Below are positions 1 through 11,725 of a stretch of 64,000 nucleotides of DNA, one piece after another. Where the stretch lies: NCBI RefSeq assembly GCF_036226525.1, contig NZ_CP108487.1, positions 7,440,001 to 7,504,000 on the forward strand. The letters are read 5' to 3'. The notes beneath the pieces are model-generated. The model was not told the origin of the DNA, did no database searches, and saw only the letters and a list, made by a program, of their open reading frames with translations. This DNA comes from Kribbella sp. NBC_01245. Its GTDB lineage: Bacteria; Actinomycetota; Actinomycetes; Propionibacteriales; Kribbellaceae. Position numbers and translations under genes: made by a program. Position 1 is the first letter of the stretch; each line of letters opens with the position of its first letter.

Positions 1-1
1 T

Positions 2-1549
<1,548 letters not shown>

Positions 1550-1567
1550 TCCCCGTAGTCAGATAGG

Positions 1568-1603
1568 AGAGGCCCTTCCCGAGCGAATCGGGGAGGGCCT
1601 CTT
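1568..1603. terminator. Hairpin terminator between convergent katG and cupin gene
   Basis: A 13-bp stem (AGAGGCCCTTCCC pairing with GGGGAGGGCCTCT, one G-U pair) with a 9-nt loop is followed on the plus strand by TTT. It lies between the katG stop and the stop of the convergent cupin gene, so it can serve both. The U-tract is short, as is usual in high-GC actinobacteria. Confidence 0.75.
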
Positions 1604-1607
1604 TGCG

Positions 1608-2096
1608 CTATTGATGCTGCGGGAACGGCGGCGGTCCGAGGATCTCGATCGCGCCGGTCTCGATCGCGGCCGCGCGAATCCGATCGAAGTCGACGGGTGC
1701 GGGCGGACCGCCGGCCACGAAGGGCTCACTCGCCATCCGGTAGAACGCCTCGTTGTTCCCGGGCGTCTGGAAGGCCAGCATCCGCGCCGTGGGTGACGTG
1801 ACCATGAAGGCGTGCGGGATACCTCGCGGAATCGCCGCGATACTGCCGGTGCCGAGAGTTCGCTGGTCGCCATCGACGTCCAGCAGGACCTCGCCGTCGA
1901 GCAGGTAGAACGTCTCGTCGGTCTCGGGATGGAGGTGCATCGGCGTCACTTTGCCGAACTCCATCTCGTCCTCGAGGACGAGGAACATCCCGCCGCTTTC
2001 TTCGGCCGTCACCTTCCAGGTGAACAACCCGCCGCCGCAGAACCAGGCCCGCTCACCTTCGCCGCTCGCGCGCACCGTTACCGCAAGTGTTTTCAT
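1608..2096 (-). CDS. Cupin-domain protein
   Basis: A 162-residue single-domain cupin. Cupin motif 1 is visible as PMHLHPETDETFYLLDGEV, with two His and one Glu metal ligands, and motif 2 as PRGIPHAF with the fourth ligand His. These proteins are small metal-binding beta-barrels, such as dioxygenases, isomerases or binding proteins; the substrate cannot be read from sequence. Start chosen at ATG 2096, behind a purine-rich AAGGGGG. It diverges from the TetR gene at 2159, with a perfect operator-like palindrome between them, so it is the likely target of that repressor. Confidence 0.85.
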   Translation of the reverse strand: MKTLAVTVRASGEGERAWFCGGGLFTWKVTAEESGGMFLVLEDEMEFGKVTPMHLHPETDETFYLLDGEVLLDVDGDQRTLGTGSIAAIPRGIPHAFMVTSPTARMLAFQTPGNNEAFYRMASEPFVAGGPPAPVDFDRIRAAAIETGAIEILGPPPFPQHQ

Positions 2097-2114
2097 GTCA
2101 GCCCCCTTAGCTTA

Positions 2115-2132
2115 ATGGGACTGGAGTCCCAT
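2115..2132. promoter_or_regulatory. TetR operator candidate
   Basis: A perfect inverted repeat ATGGGAC-TGGA-GTCCCAT (7-4-7) lies in the 62-nt gap between the divergent cupin and TetR genes. Its size and position are typical of a TetR-family operator controlling both promoters. Function is inferred. Confidence 0.7.
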
Positions 2133-2158
2133 AACGAAACTACGGTACCATCTGGAGT

Positions 2159-2767
2159 GTGTCAACGTCTTACGAGCAGTCGGGCCGAGTCCAGCAGAAG
2201 ACGCGTACCCGCAATGAGCTGATCGCGGCAGCGCGTGAGCTCATTGCGCGCGGTGGCGCGACGCCGACGGTCGAGGAGGCGGCCGCCGCGGCGTCGATCT
2301 CCAGGACGACCGCCTATCGGTATTTCCCGAGCCAGAAGGCGTTGCTCGCCGCGGCCCATCCGGAGACCGAGGCGACTTCCCTGCTGCCGGAAGGTATTGG
2401 CGACGACCCGGCGGTCCGGCTCGATGCCGCGGTCGCGACGTTCGTACGATCGGTGATCGAGTCCGAGCGCCAGCAGCGGACGATGTTGCGGCTCTCGCTC
2501 GACACGGACACCGCGCCGCACGAACTGCCGTTGCGCAAGGGCCGGGCGATCGCCTGGTTCGAGGATGCCCTCAGTCCGCTGGTGCCGCGGTTGACCGCCG
2601 AGGGTGTGCACCGGCTTGCCGTCGCGCTACGCAGCGCGACTGGTATCGAGTCTCTGGTCTGGCTCACCGACGTCGGCGGCCTCAGTCGCGATGAGGCCGC
2701 CGAGACAATGAAGTGGACCGCTCAAGCCTTACTGCATCACGCGCTGACGGTCGCCCCGCCCGCATAA
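2159..2767 (+). CDS. TetR-family transcriptional regulator
   Basis: A 202-residue TetR-type repressor. The N-terminal helix-turn-helix spans roughly residues 15-62 (TRNELIAAARELIARGG, then AAASISRTTAYRYFPSQKAL). The remaining ~140 residues form the helical ligand-binding and dimer domain. GTG 2159 is used as start; a GGAG lies only 1-2 nt upstream, so the transcript may be nearly leaderless or the start may differ slightly. It diverges from the cupin gene over the palindrome at 2115-2132. Its last 31 nt overlap the convergent membrane-protein gene. The effector is unknown. Confidence 0.9.
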   Translation: MSTSYEQSGRVQQKTRTRNELIAAARELIARGGATPTVEEAAAAASISRTTAYRYFPSQKALLAAAHPETEATSLLPEGIGDDPAVRLDAAVATFVRSVIESERQQRTMLRLSLDTDTAPHELPLRKGRAIAWFEDALSPLVPRLTAEGVHRLAVALRSATGIESLVWLTDVGGLSRDEAAETMKWTAQALLHHALTVAPPA

Positions 2768-3333
2768 GTTGCCTGGTGCGACGTGCTCCAGAGCCAGACG
2801 GACAGCCAGCCGACCGCGAGGGCCAGGAGCAGCAGGCCGGCTTGCAGGGCTTCCTCCGGTACGGCGGCCCGCAGTGATACCGGCACGACGCCGACGGCCC
2901 ACATGACCAGGGCTGCGCGCGGCGGGCCGTCCCGGTGCCAGAGCGACGCGGTGAACAGCCAGGTGCTGACCAGGAACAAGAGCGAGGTCACGGTGAGCGC
3001 GATGCCAAGAGGGCCTGCGCGGAGTTCGGTAACCGTGGCGCCGTCCAGCCGCGGGAAGACGAGATTGAGCACGAACTCGACTCCAACCAGCAGCGCGACC
3101 GCGGTGAAGTTCAGGCCGAACGCCACCGCGCCGAAGTGACCGCTGCGCCGGCCGACCCGGACGAAGAGGGCCATCACCAGCCCCAGCGCGAGGACTTGTG
3201 CCAGGGGAGCGACGAGTTGGGTCGCCGGACTCACCGGGATCACGCCTGCGCGTTTCGCGGTGTTGACCGTGATCACCAGCCCGCTCAGCAGGCCCGCGAT
3301 CGCGGCTGTCCGGTAGAGCGTTGATGAAGTCAT
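2737..3333 (-). CDS. Multi-pass membrane protein, function unknown
   Basis: A 198-residue hydrophobic protein with about six predicted transmembrane helices (for example AIAGLLSGLVITVN, PLAQVLALGLVMALFV and LLLLALAVGWLSVWLW). No catalytic motif was recognised; the general look is that of DUF998/DUF4386-like actinobacterial membrane proteins. Its 3' end overlaps the convergent TetR gene by 31 nt. It diverges from the TetR gene at 3446 across two operator-like palindromes, so it is probably the regulated partner of that repressor. Confidence 0.75.
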   Translation of the reverse strand: MTSSTLYRTAAIAGLLSGLVITVNTAKRAGVIPVSPATQLVAPLAQVLALGLVMALFVRVGRRSGHFGAVAFGLNFTAVALLVGVEFVLNLVFPRLDGATVTELRAGPLGIALTVTSLLFLVSTWLFTASLWHRDGPPRAALVMWAVGVVPVSLRAAVPEEALQAGLLLLALAVGWLSVWLWSTSHQATYAGGATVSA

Positions 3334-3351
3334 CTGGGTTCCGCCTCTCTG

Positions 3352-3382
3352 AATAACGTGCGTTATGGATAACGCTTGTTAT
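3352..3382. promoter_or_regulatory. Double TetR operator candidate
   Basis: Two adjacent dyads lie in the divergent gap: ATAACG-TG-CGTTAT (perfect), followed at once by ATAACG-CTT-GTTAT. They repeat the same ATAAC half-site four times. The arrangement suggests two repressor dimers binding between the membrane-protein gene and the TetR gene at 3446. Confidence 0.7.
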
Positions 3383-3445
3383 AGTCAGCGCATCGGGTCT
3401 CGACCGCAAGGGCCGTGACCGGAACGTGTTGTGAACGGGAGTCCC

Positions 3446-3997
3446 ATGCCGCGCAGTGACCAGCCCGATATCCGCGAGCGCCTGCTGATCGGTGCGGCCG
3501 ACGTGTTGGTGGCAGACGGGATCGAAGGTCTGACCGTGCGCCGGGTGGCGGAGGCGGCTGGGCGTTCGACGATGTGCGTTTACACCAAGTTCGGCAGTCG
3601 GCGTGGATTGATGCACGAGGTCTTCGCCCAGGCCGAGACGAGTCTGGCGGCCGCGATGGAGAAGGCCAGACCGGTCGACGGTGATGCCGCACTCGGCCTG
3701 GCCGCGGCGTACCGGCGATTCGCCAAGCGCAACCCCGCGGCGTACGCCCTGCTCTTCGAACACCCCCTACCTACCCTCGACATCGACGAGTCCCTCCGCC
3801 GCGACGCGATCGCCCGCATCGTCACCCTTATCGGCCAGTCCAGCGCGGGGTTCGACGAGCAGTCGGCCGTCGCCATCTGGGCCCTGATGCACGGCCTCAT
3901 CGCCGCCGAACGAACCCAACCAGCACCACCGGGCGGCTGGGAGTCCTACTACCTGACCTCGATCGGCAACGCGAACGGATCCGGAGTGCGAGCATGA
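3446..3997 (+). CDS. TetR-family transcriptional regulator
   Basis: A 183-residue TetR regulator. The HTH is in the first ~55 residues (RERLLIGAADVLVADG, RRVAEAAGRSTMCVYTKFGSR), followed by a helical C-terminal domain with FAKRNPAAYALLFEHP, as in TetR_C proteins. ATG 3446 is preferred over GTG 3431 because GGGAG sits 5 nt upstream of the ATG. It diverges from the membrane-protein gene at 3333 over two ATAAC palindromes and shares ATGA with the next small gene. Confidence 0.9.
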   Translation: MPRSDQPDIRERLLIGAADVLVADGIEGLTVRRVAEAAGRSTMCVYTKFGSRRGLMHEVFAQAETSLAAAMEKARPVDGDAALGLAAAYRRFAKRNPAAYALLFEHPLPTLDIDESLRRDAIARIVTLIGQSSAGFDEQSAVAIWALMHGLIAAERTQPAPPGGWESYYLTSIGNANGSGVRA

Positions 3998-4353
3998 AAC
4001 TGACACGGGCCTGGATCTACGGCGGCGGTATCTACGTACTCGGCATCACCCTGTTGATGGCGATATCGACCTACTCCGACAGCCCGTCGCTCTACGTATG
4101 GGCGCTCCTGGCATCGCTGCCGCTAGGGGTAGTCGCGTACGTGCTCAGTTACTTCGCGTTCGTCGCTGTAATGCTGCTCGGCGTCGACCCGACGAGCAGC
4201 AGCCCGCTCTGGCTATCACCGGTACCCCTCTGGACGATCGCTGCCGCGGGCAACGTTGTGCTCGGGTGGCTGGCTTGGTCGGGTCTCAAGTCGTCCTGCC
4301 TGCCCCGCCTCCTGTCGTCTCGCTGGTGCCGGTCGGGTTTGCGGGTGTCGTAG
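3994..4353 (+). CDS. Small membrane protein
   Basis: A 119-residue protein with three hydrophobic segments (IYGGGIYVLGITLLMAI, LYVWALLASLPLGVVAYVLS, LWTIAAAGNVVLGWLAW) and a basic, Cys-containing tail. Its ATG overlaps the TetR stop as ATGA, so it is translationally coupled to the regulator. No family was recognised. The tail (SCLPRLLSSRWCRSG) looks unlike folded protein and may reflect a recent frame extension. Confidence 0.6.
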   Translation: MKLTRAWIYGGGIYVLGITLLMAISTYSDSPSLYVWALLASLPLGVVAYVLSYFAFVAVMLLGVDPTSSSPLWLSPVPLWTIAAAGNVVLGWLAWSGLKSSCLPRLLSSRWCRSGLRVS

Positions 4354-5838
<1,485 letters not shown>

Positions 5839-5895
5839 AGGCCTAACTTTCCGGCTCCGCGCTGCATCGTGGGGAGTGAGGGAAGGGGCGGAGCC

Positions 5896-8163
5896 ATGAG
5901 GCTTGTCGGCGTACTGGCGGTTGTCGGGCTGGGGCTTGCGGTGGCGGTGCCCGCGCAGGCTGATCCGGTGGGGTCGGTCGACCTGGATCGGGTGGCGAGC
6001 GAGCCGCCGGTCATCAGCGTGCTGGGGGCGTCCGCGGCCGGGGTGCTCTACCGCATCCAGACCATGGATCAGGACGTCCTTCGCGACGGGACGACCTGGG
6101 TGAAGCCCGCCGGGGCTGCGCCGTACCGGGTCGACAACAAGTTCAACCGGCTCTCCGGCAACAAGGTCTTCGGGCGGTTGGGCGTGGGGTATCCCGTCCA
6201 GTACCAGATCATCGGGACGCCGACGACGCTCCGGTGTGACGCCAGTCCGCAGCCGGCCAGTCCACTCGGCACCGTGTCGGACGTCTATGCGCCGTGGGGC
6301 TGGATCAGCGACGACGGCCACCGGGTCGAGGCGAGTGCCACCGGCTGCCAGATCACCGCGAAGTATGCCCAGCTCAGTTCGCGGAGTCTTGCCGCGGCCG
6401 ACGACCAGGGCTTCGTGACGTTCGAGCCCGTCAACAACGTCAAGAAGATCGTCTATCGCACGTACGCCGACCCGACCACGCTCCACGTCGTAGCTGATGG
6501 CGGCAAGGCGCCCATGTACCCGCAGGGCTTTGCGTTGTCCGGTAAGACCGTGACGTGGAGCCAGCTCGACTACGACACTGTGCCGATCAAGGACACGTCG
6601 TTCGTCATCCGGTCGACCGTCGACGGCAGTGCCGCTCCCGTGGTGACGTTCCTGGACCGATTGGCCACGAGTACGTCGATCCTGGGGGACAAGACAGGTT
6701 GGGCCGGTTGCTACGACGGCTACAACTACCCACCGGCACGTTGCAGCGCTGGGACCTTGCTTGCCGACGGCAGCCGCACGGAGTCGCCTCTAGCCCGTAC
6801 GGCGGTCTCTGACGGCAGCAGGTTCCTCTTCGACACGTACGGCGCTTCGCCCGGGATAGACGCCGGTACGACGATCAACGCCACCACGCGAACTAGGGTC
6901 ATCACGGTCGGCCTAGTCGCCCCCGAGGCGTACGCCGTCGCACTAGGTGCCTCTGGCGTGGCGTACGTCGATACGCAAGGCCCGAGTGTCTCCGTAACCC
7001 GTCGGGCGTACAGCCGATCGGGTAGTTCCGTAGGCCTCTACCCGCAGGTGCAGGTAGTTCCCGAGACAGTGCAGCGTGACGTGGGCCGGGATGGCCGCAG
7101 GACGGCGTACGTCGACAAGAGCTTCAACGTCTGGGTAGTGACCGACGACGGCGTACGGACCAGGGTGTTCGCGGCAGCCGACGGAGTGGCTCGGGCGTCG
7201 ACTGGTCTGACGTTGTCGGGTAGTCGACTCCTTTGGGCTAAGGCGAAGTACACGGGCATCCAGTGCGACCCGTCGCCCGTGTGCGGTCCGACGTACCACG
7301 ACGTGGTCCTGATGCTGACGGATCTCCGCACCAACACGAGCACGCAGCTCGCCATGAACGCGTATGGCTCGCGCACCAGCTTGTGGGGCAGCTATCTGGC
7401 CTGGCGTGACAACAACAACGCCATCTACCGCAAGGACCTCTCGTCTGGGCAGGTGCTGCAGGTCAAGGCCGGCGGAGGCGTTGGAGTCAACAGCTTGGAC
7501 GTCCACGGCGACTACGTCGGCTGGTCGACCTGTGACAACTCCTGGCCGTGTGGAAGCTCGGTGATCGCCTATCGCAACATGGCGACGCGTACGGCGGCAG
7601 TGGTTCTCGCGAGCTCTGGGACGAGCCGGGTGAAGTTGTCCGACGGACACCTCGCGTACGACGTTCAGACCGCGGGAACGCTTACTGCCACGCTGAAGGT
7701 GCTCCGGTTGGGAACACGTACTACCGGCGTCGTAGGCCCGATCTACATGGACAAGCCGTTCGACGTGTTCGACGAGACGTTGGCCTGGATCAACCCGGAC
7801 GGCATCGCGCGGATCGGCCCCAACTCGCCGTACGTCGCTCCGCCCAGGTATCTCGGCAACGCGACGGGCGCCTCGACCTTCCGGCCGAGCGCGGGCCGGA
7901 GCTGGCAGCCGGAGTTCGCGATCAGCAAGGCCCTCCCGACCTGCGCGATCACCATCAAGTCAGGCACGACGGTACGGCGAACGCTGTCGTGCGCCACCTC
8001 GGTCGGCTCCGCCCGCGTCGTCTGGAACGGCCGGGACTCGTCGGGCCGCCTCTTGCCCGCGGGCAAGTACGCCTGGACCCTGACCGGCCGGGACGCCGAC
8101 GGCACCCTGCGCTGGTGGAACGGCAACACGGCCCCCATCGCCGGCACGGTCACGATCAGCTAA
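5896..8163 (+). CDS. Secreted beta-propeller-like protein with FlgD-type Ig end
   Basis: A 755-residue exported protein. The first ~26 residues (MRLVGVLAVVGLGLAVAVPAQA) are a classical Sec signal peptide. The long middle region has recurring short beta-strand units (SGKTVTWSQLDYD, GSRLLWAKAKY, GSYLAWRDNNN, GDYVGWSTCDN), suggesting a six- to eight-bladed propeller. The C-terminal ~75 residues (RVVWNGRDSSGRLLPAGKYAWTL) match the FlgD Ig-like fold seen at the ends of secreted proteins. Two Cys pairs fit extracellular disulphides. No enzyme motif was found; a surface or secreted adhesin- or sensor-like role is possible. ATG 5896 follows GGAG. Confidence 0.75.
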   Translation: MRLVGVLAVVGLGLAVAVPAQADPVGSVDLDRVASEPPVISVLGASAAGVLYRIQTMDQDVLRDGTTWVKPAGAAPYRVDNKFNRLSGNKVFGRLGVGYPVQYQIIGTPTTLRCDASPQPASPLGTVSDVYAPWGWISDDGHRVEASATGCQITAKYAQLSSRSLAAADDQGFVTFEPVNNVKKIVYRTYADPTTLHVVADGGKAPMYPQGFALSGKTVTWSQLDYDTVPIKDTSFVIRSTVDGSAAPVVTFLDRLATSTSILGDKTGWAGCYDGYNYPPARCSAGTLLADGSRTESPLARTAVSDGSRFLFDTYGASPGIDAGTTINATTRTRVITVGLVAPEAYAVALGASGVAYVDTQGPSVSVTRRAYSRSGSSVGLYPQVQVVPETVQRDVGRDGRRTAYVDKSFNVWVVTDDGVRTRVFAAADGVARASTGLTLSGSRLLWAKAKYTGIQCDPSPVCGPTYHDVVLMLTDLRTNTSTQLAMNAYGSRTSLWGSYLAWRDNNNAIYRKDLSSGQVLQVKAGGGVGVNSLDVHGDYVGWSTCDNSWPCGSSVIAYRNMATRTAAVVLASSGTSRVKLSDGHLAYDVQTAGTLTATLKVLRLGTRTTGVVGPIYMDKPFDVFDETLAWINPDGIARIGPNSPYVAPPRYLGNATGASTFRPSAGRSWQPEFAISKALPTCAITIKSGTTVRRTLSCATSVGSARVVWNGRDSSGRLLPAGKYAWTLTGRDADGTLRWWNGNTAPIAGTVTIS

Positions 8164-8222
8164 GCATTCACCCTCATCTCATTGCAACAGGCCGTTTGCA
8201 TTCACCGTCAAAGCCATTGCAA
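8164..8222 (+). repeat. Tandem ~34-bp direct repeat upstream of ABC operon
   Basis: GCATTCACC at 8164-8172 recurs at 8198-8206, and CATTGCAA at 8180-8187 recurs at 8215-8222. This gives two diverged copies of a ~34-bp unit about 95 nt before the ABC transporter start. It may be an operator for an unlinked regulator. TTTGCATTCA at 8195-8204 also resembles the end of the large hairpin family, but there is no matching arm. Confidence 0.5.
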
Positions 8223-8315
8223 TCGCCAACAAAACAAGGCGAATCAGCGTTTGACGCACACTCGAATGGCCCGTAGCCTTCAAGAAATTCTGAACGCTTG
8301 AAGGTGGGGTCGACA

Positions 8316-9188
8316 GTGAGAGTGCTGGACGTCGAGGGACTGCGAATGCGGTACGGCACGACGGATGTGCTGCATGACGTGACGTTCCAGGTCGAACGAG
8401 GAGAGGTGCTGGCATTACTCGGGCCGAACGGCGCGGGTAAGACCACCACGATCGAGATCCTCGAGGGATTCCGGATGCGCTCGGCCGGTCGCGTCGACGT
8501 ACTCGGCACCGATCCGGCGTACGGCGACGAGCGGTGGCGGGCGGGCGTTGGCGTCGTACTGCAGTCGTGGCGGGATCACGGCAAGTGGCGCGTGCGGGAG
8601 CTCCTCGATCACCTCGGGTCGTACTACCGGGCGTACGCCAGTGCGACGGTCCAGCGGCCGTGGAACGCCGATGAGCTGATCGAGGCCGTCGGTCTGACTT
8701 CGCAGGCGAAGCAGAAGGTGAAGTTCCTGTCGGGTGGGCAGCGGCGACGGCTGGATGTTGCCATCGGCATCGTTGGCCGACCGGAGGTCTTGTTCCTGGA
8801 CGAGCCGACGACCGGGTTCGACCCGGCCGCACGGCATGACTTCCATGACCTGGTGCAGCGCCTGGCTCGTGAGCAGGGCACGACGATCCTGCTCACCACG
8901 CATGACCTCGACGAGGCGGAGCGGCTGGCCGATCGCATCGTCATCCTGGCCGGCGGTCGCATCATCGCGGACGGCTCGTCCGACGAGCTCGCGCGCCGGA
9001 TCGCCGGGCAGGACGAGGTCCGCTGGACTCGCGATGGCCAGGCGTTCCAGCAAAGGACGGGTGAGTCCACCGCGTTCGTGCGCGAATTGTTCAACCAGTA
9101 CGGCGAATTGATCGGTGACCTCGAGGTCCGGCGGGCATCGCTGGAGGCCACCTATCTCAGCCTCGTCCAGGAGAGTGAGACCCGATGA
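8316..9188 (+). CDS. ABC transporter ATP-binding subunit (ABC-2 exporter)
   Basis: A 290-residue ATPase with Walker A GPNGAGKTTT (near residue 37), signature LSGGQRRRL, Walker B VLFLDEPTTG and the H-loop TTHDLDEAERL. The ~70-residue C-terminal extension is typical of drug- or NodI-type exporters. It pairs with the permease at 9185 through an ATGA overlap and powers export of an unknown substrate. GTG 8316 is preferred, with AAGGTGG 8 nt upstream; a TTG at 8298 is also in frame. Confidence 0.92.
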   Translation: MRVLDVEGLRMRYGTTDVLHDVTFQVERGEVLALLGPNGAGKTTTIEILEGFRMRSAGRVDVLGTDPAYGDERWRAGVGVVLQSWRDHGKWRVRELLDHLGSYYRAYASATVQRPWNADELIEAVGLTSQAKQKVKFLSGGQRRRLDVAIGIVGRPEVLFLDEPTTGFDPAARHDFHDLVQRLAREQGTTILLTTHDLDEAERLADRIVILAGGRIIADGSSDELARRIAGQDEVRWTRDGQAFQQRTGESTAFVRELFNQYGELIGDLEVRRASLEATYLSLVQESETR

Positions 9189-10012
9189 ACCTCAGGATCG
9201 GCTGGCGGCGCGGCCTGATCGAGCTGCGGCAGTCCTTCACCAACAGCGCGGACCTGGTCAGCCACTTTCTCTGGCCGACGATGATGCTGGTCGTCATGTT
9301 CTTCCTGCGGGACAACGACTTCGGCGATACCGGCTTCCTGCTCGGAACCCTTGCCCTGCCGAGCATTCTCGGGATGAACGCGGCACTCGGCATGGTCAGC
9401 ATGAGCCAGCAGCTCACGGCCGAGCGCGAGGACGGAACGTTGCTGAGGGCAAAGGCCACGCCGGGTGGAATGCAGGGCTATCTCGTCGGCAAGGTGGTGT
9501 CCGTGGCCGGCTCGACGATCGCGGATCTGGCCATTCTGCTGATTCCCGCGCTGTTCATCGTCGAAGGGCTTTCGCTACAAGGCGGCTGGCTGACCTTCGT
9601 GTGGGTGCTGGTGCTCGGTCTGGTCGCGACGCTGCCGATCGGCGCGGTGCTCGGGTCGCTCTTCACCAGCGCGCGGGCGCAGGGCCTGGTGCAACTGCCC
9701 GTGCTCGCATTGATGGGGATCTCGGGCATCTTCTACCCGATCACCGCGCTGCCGGAGTGGGCGCAGTGGATCGCCCAAGGGACGCCGATCTACTGGCTGG
9801 GTCTCGGGATGCGCTCGGCCTTTCTCCCCGACAGTGCGGCCGCGATCGAGATCGGCGAGTCCTGGCGGCACCTCGAAACCCTTGGCGTACTTGGGGTTTG
9901 GGCGATCCTCGGTCTGCTGATCGCGCCGGTGGTGTTGCGCCGGATGGCTCGCCGCGAATCGGGTTCGACCGTCGCCAGTCGTCGCGAAAGAGCCTTACAG
10001 CGCGTCGGTTGA
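9185..10012 (+). CDS. ABC-2 type permease
   Basis: A 275-residue membrane protein with about six transmembrane helices (LWPTMMLVVMFFL, LGTLALPSILGMNAALGMV, TFVWVLVLGLVATLPIGAVLG, LPVLALMGISGIFYPITALP). It has the ABC-2 hallmark ...LTAEREDGTLLRAKATP in the first cytoplasmic loop. It forms the channel for the ATPase encoded immediately upstream, whose gene it overlaps by 4 nt. Its last 18 nt overlap the convergent hydrolase gene. Confidence 0.9.
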   Translation: MNLRIGWRRGLIELRQSFTNSADLVSHFLWPTMMLVVMFFLRDNDFGDTGFLLGTLALPSILGMNAALGMVSMSQQLTAEREDGTLLRAKATPGGMQGYLVGKVVSVAGSTIADLAILLIPALFIVEGLSLQGGWLTFVWVLVLGLVATLPIGAVLGSLFTSARAQGLVQLPVLALMGISGIFYPITALPEWAQWIAQGTPIYWLGLGMRSAFLPDSAAAIEIGESWRHLETLGVLGVWAILGLLIAPVVLRRMARRESGSTVASRRERALQRVG

Positions 10013-10843
10013 GCCCAGGTTTGTCTGCAGCCAAGGCGTGATGACGGGGAGGATCGTCTTGGCCTGCATGGTTTGCATGTGATCGAGGCCTGGCAGGATC
10101 TCGACCTGCCAGCCGAGTCGTTCCAGCTCCGCGCGGTTGGCGATGACCGGCGTGCCGATGGCGACGTGGGCGTTGCCCCAGCGCGGGCCGTAATCGATGT
10201 TGTCCGCCTCGCCGACCACGCAAAGCCGCGGACAGGTGATGCGGTCCTGGACGGCTCGATCGTCGAAGTCTCGCAGCGACTCGTACAGCGTGACGAACTG
10301 GCGAGTCTGCTCCTCGCTCAAAACCATGGTGGCGCTATCCCAATCACCCGGTACGGCCTCCGCCTGTTCCGCGGGCGGGTTCTTCGCCTGCTCGTAGGTG
10401 GCGAGCGTGACCTTCAGCATCGCGTCGTACGGCCCGTCGATCGGGGGATAGCCGCCCATCACCAAGGCGTTCAGCCGGTCGGTCCGGATGGCGAGTTGCA
10501 GTCCGGCGAGCGCCAGCCAGGAATAGCCGTAGTACGCGAAGTCGTCACATCCGGCGGCGTCGGCCACGGCCAGGAAGTCGTTCGCGATGGCCTCGGCGGT
10601 CAGCGTGTCGGCCTTCGGGTGCGCCTGGACGTGCCCCTCGTAGTCGAAGGCGATGACCCGGAAGTGCTCGACCAGGGTGTGCGTCAGCGTATGGCCGAGG
10701 GCCGGATCGGCACCCCAGGCACGCATTTGCTCGGCGGCTGGTCCTTCCTCCGCCGGGGCCGGGTTGACCGGCAGTAGTAGATCCGGGCCGGCGCCGTGGA
10801 CCTCGAACTCGAGTTCGGCTCCATCGTGCAGAACGGCGATCAC
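9995..10843 (-). CDS. Alpha/beta hydrolase
   Basis: A 282-residue alpha/beta-hydrolase fold protein. YYGYSWLALAGLQLA is the nucleophile elbow with the catalytic Ser. GEADN supplies the acid and GLDHMQ the His. The elbow is GYSWL rather than the usual GxSxG, so activity may be unusual. Its divergent partner is the TetR gene at 10908, with two TTTAC-N3-GTAA dyads between them; repression by that TetR protein is the likely control. The substrate is unknown. Confidence 0.85.
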   Translation of the reverse strand: MIAVLHDGAELEFEVHGAGPDLLLPVNPAPAEEGPAAEQMRAWGADPALGHTLTHTLVEHFRVIAFDYEGHVQAHPKADTLTAEAIANDFLAVADAAGCDDFAYYGYSWLALAGLQLAIRTDRLNALVMGGYPPIDGPYDAMLKVTLATYEQAKNPPAEQAEAVPGDWDSATMVLSEEQTRQFVTLYESLRDFDDRAVQDRITCPRLCVVGEADNIDYGPRWGNAHVAIGTPVIANRAELERLGWQVEILPGLDHMQTMQAKTILPVITPWLQTNLGSTDAL

Positions 10844-10857
10844 GTCACTCCAATCTC

Positions 10858-10900
10858 TTTACGCTGTAAACCGTTATACCCTAACACTTTACGACGTAAG
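10858..10900. promoter_or_regulatory. Pair of TetR operator candidates
   Basis: Two copies of the dyad TTTAC-N3-GTAAA/G, at 10858-10870 and 10888-10900 (30 nt apart), fill the divergent gap. The second overlaps the Shine-Dalgarno AAGGAG of the TetR gene, which fits autorepression. Confidence 0.7.
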
Positions 10901-10907
10901 GAGAAAG

Positions 10908-11717
10908 ATGCCCGAGTACGCCGGCCAGGGTGATCCCGCCCGCACGCTTGCCCTGCTCTGGGGCCGGCCTGTCCCGGGCGCGCCATCGGGCGCATCGGGC
11001 GCATCGGGTTCATCGGGCAAGACGGCGGGCAGGCGCGGGCCGAGTCAGGGGTCGAGTGTTGCCGAGATCGTCGCGACCGCTATCCGGGTCGCCGATCGCG
11101 ACGGCCTGTCCGGGCTCTCGATGCGGGCCGTCGGGCGGGAGCTGGGCCGGACCGCGATGTCGCTCTACACGTACGTGCCGAGCCGGGCCGAACTGCTCGA
11201 TCTCATGTACGACGACGTGCACGGTTCGCTTGCCCTGGGCAACCACAAGCCGTGGCGCAAAGCGGCCCTCGAGTGGTGCCGTTCCCTGCGGGCCATCTAC
11301 GTCGAGCATCCCTGGGTGTTGCAGGTGTCGTGGGCCCGGCCGGTGCTCGGGCCGAACGAGCAGACCGTTCTGGAGGCGTTGCTGCGGATTCTCGCGGCAG
11401 CCGGTTGCCCGATCGAGGCGCGTCCGGCGGCGACGAGCGCGCTGTTCAGCATCGTGCGAGGCGCTGCCCAGCAGGCGGCCGAGGCGAGTCGTGCCGCTGA
11501 CGCGACGGGCCAGTCGGATCCGCAATGGTGGGCCGCGCGGGCTGCTGCCTTCCAGGAGGTCGCGCCGGATTTCGCCGAGAGGTTCCCCGAGTCGACCGCG
11601 ATCGCCGCCCACCAGGCCAAGGGCGGCGGCGACGAGCCCTGGGTGCGGGCGGCCGAGCTCGCCTTCGAGGGCGCGGTATCACTGGTCCTCGACGGCATCA
11701 CCAAACTCAAGCCGTGA
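10908..11717 (+). CDS. TetR-family regulator (TetR/AcrR class C)
   Basis: A 269-residue regulator. An unusual N-terminal ~45-residue low-complexity tail rich in Gly, Ala and Ser (GASGASGSSGKTAGRRGPS) precedes the HTH (VAEIVATAIRVADRDG, SMRAVGRELGRTAMSLYTYVPSR). The C-terminal domain is of the TetR_C class found in tetracycline- and antibiotic-responsive repressors. ATG 10908 is chosen because AAGGAG lies 5 nt upstream; the frame is open further upstream, but that part lies under the divergent hydrolase gene. Confidence 0.9.
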   Translation: MPEYAGQGDPARTLALLWGRPVPGAPSGASGASGSSGKTAGRRGPSQGSSVAEIVATAIRVADRDGLSGLSMRAVGRELGRTAMSLYTYVPSRAELLDLMYDDVHGSLALGNHKPWRKAALEWCRSLRAIYVEHPWVLQVSWARPVLGPNEQTVLEALLRILAAAGCPIEARPAATSALFSIVRGAAQQAAEASRAADATGQSDPQWWAARAAAFQEVAPDFAERFPESTAIAAHQAKGGGDEPWVRAAELAFEGAVSLVLDGITKLKP

Positions 11718-11725
11718 CACCGCGG

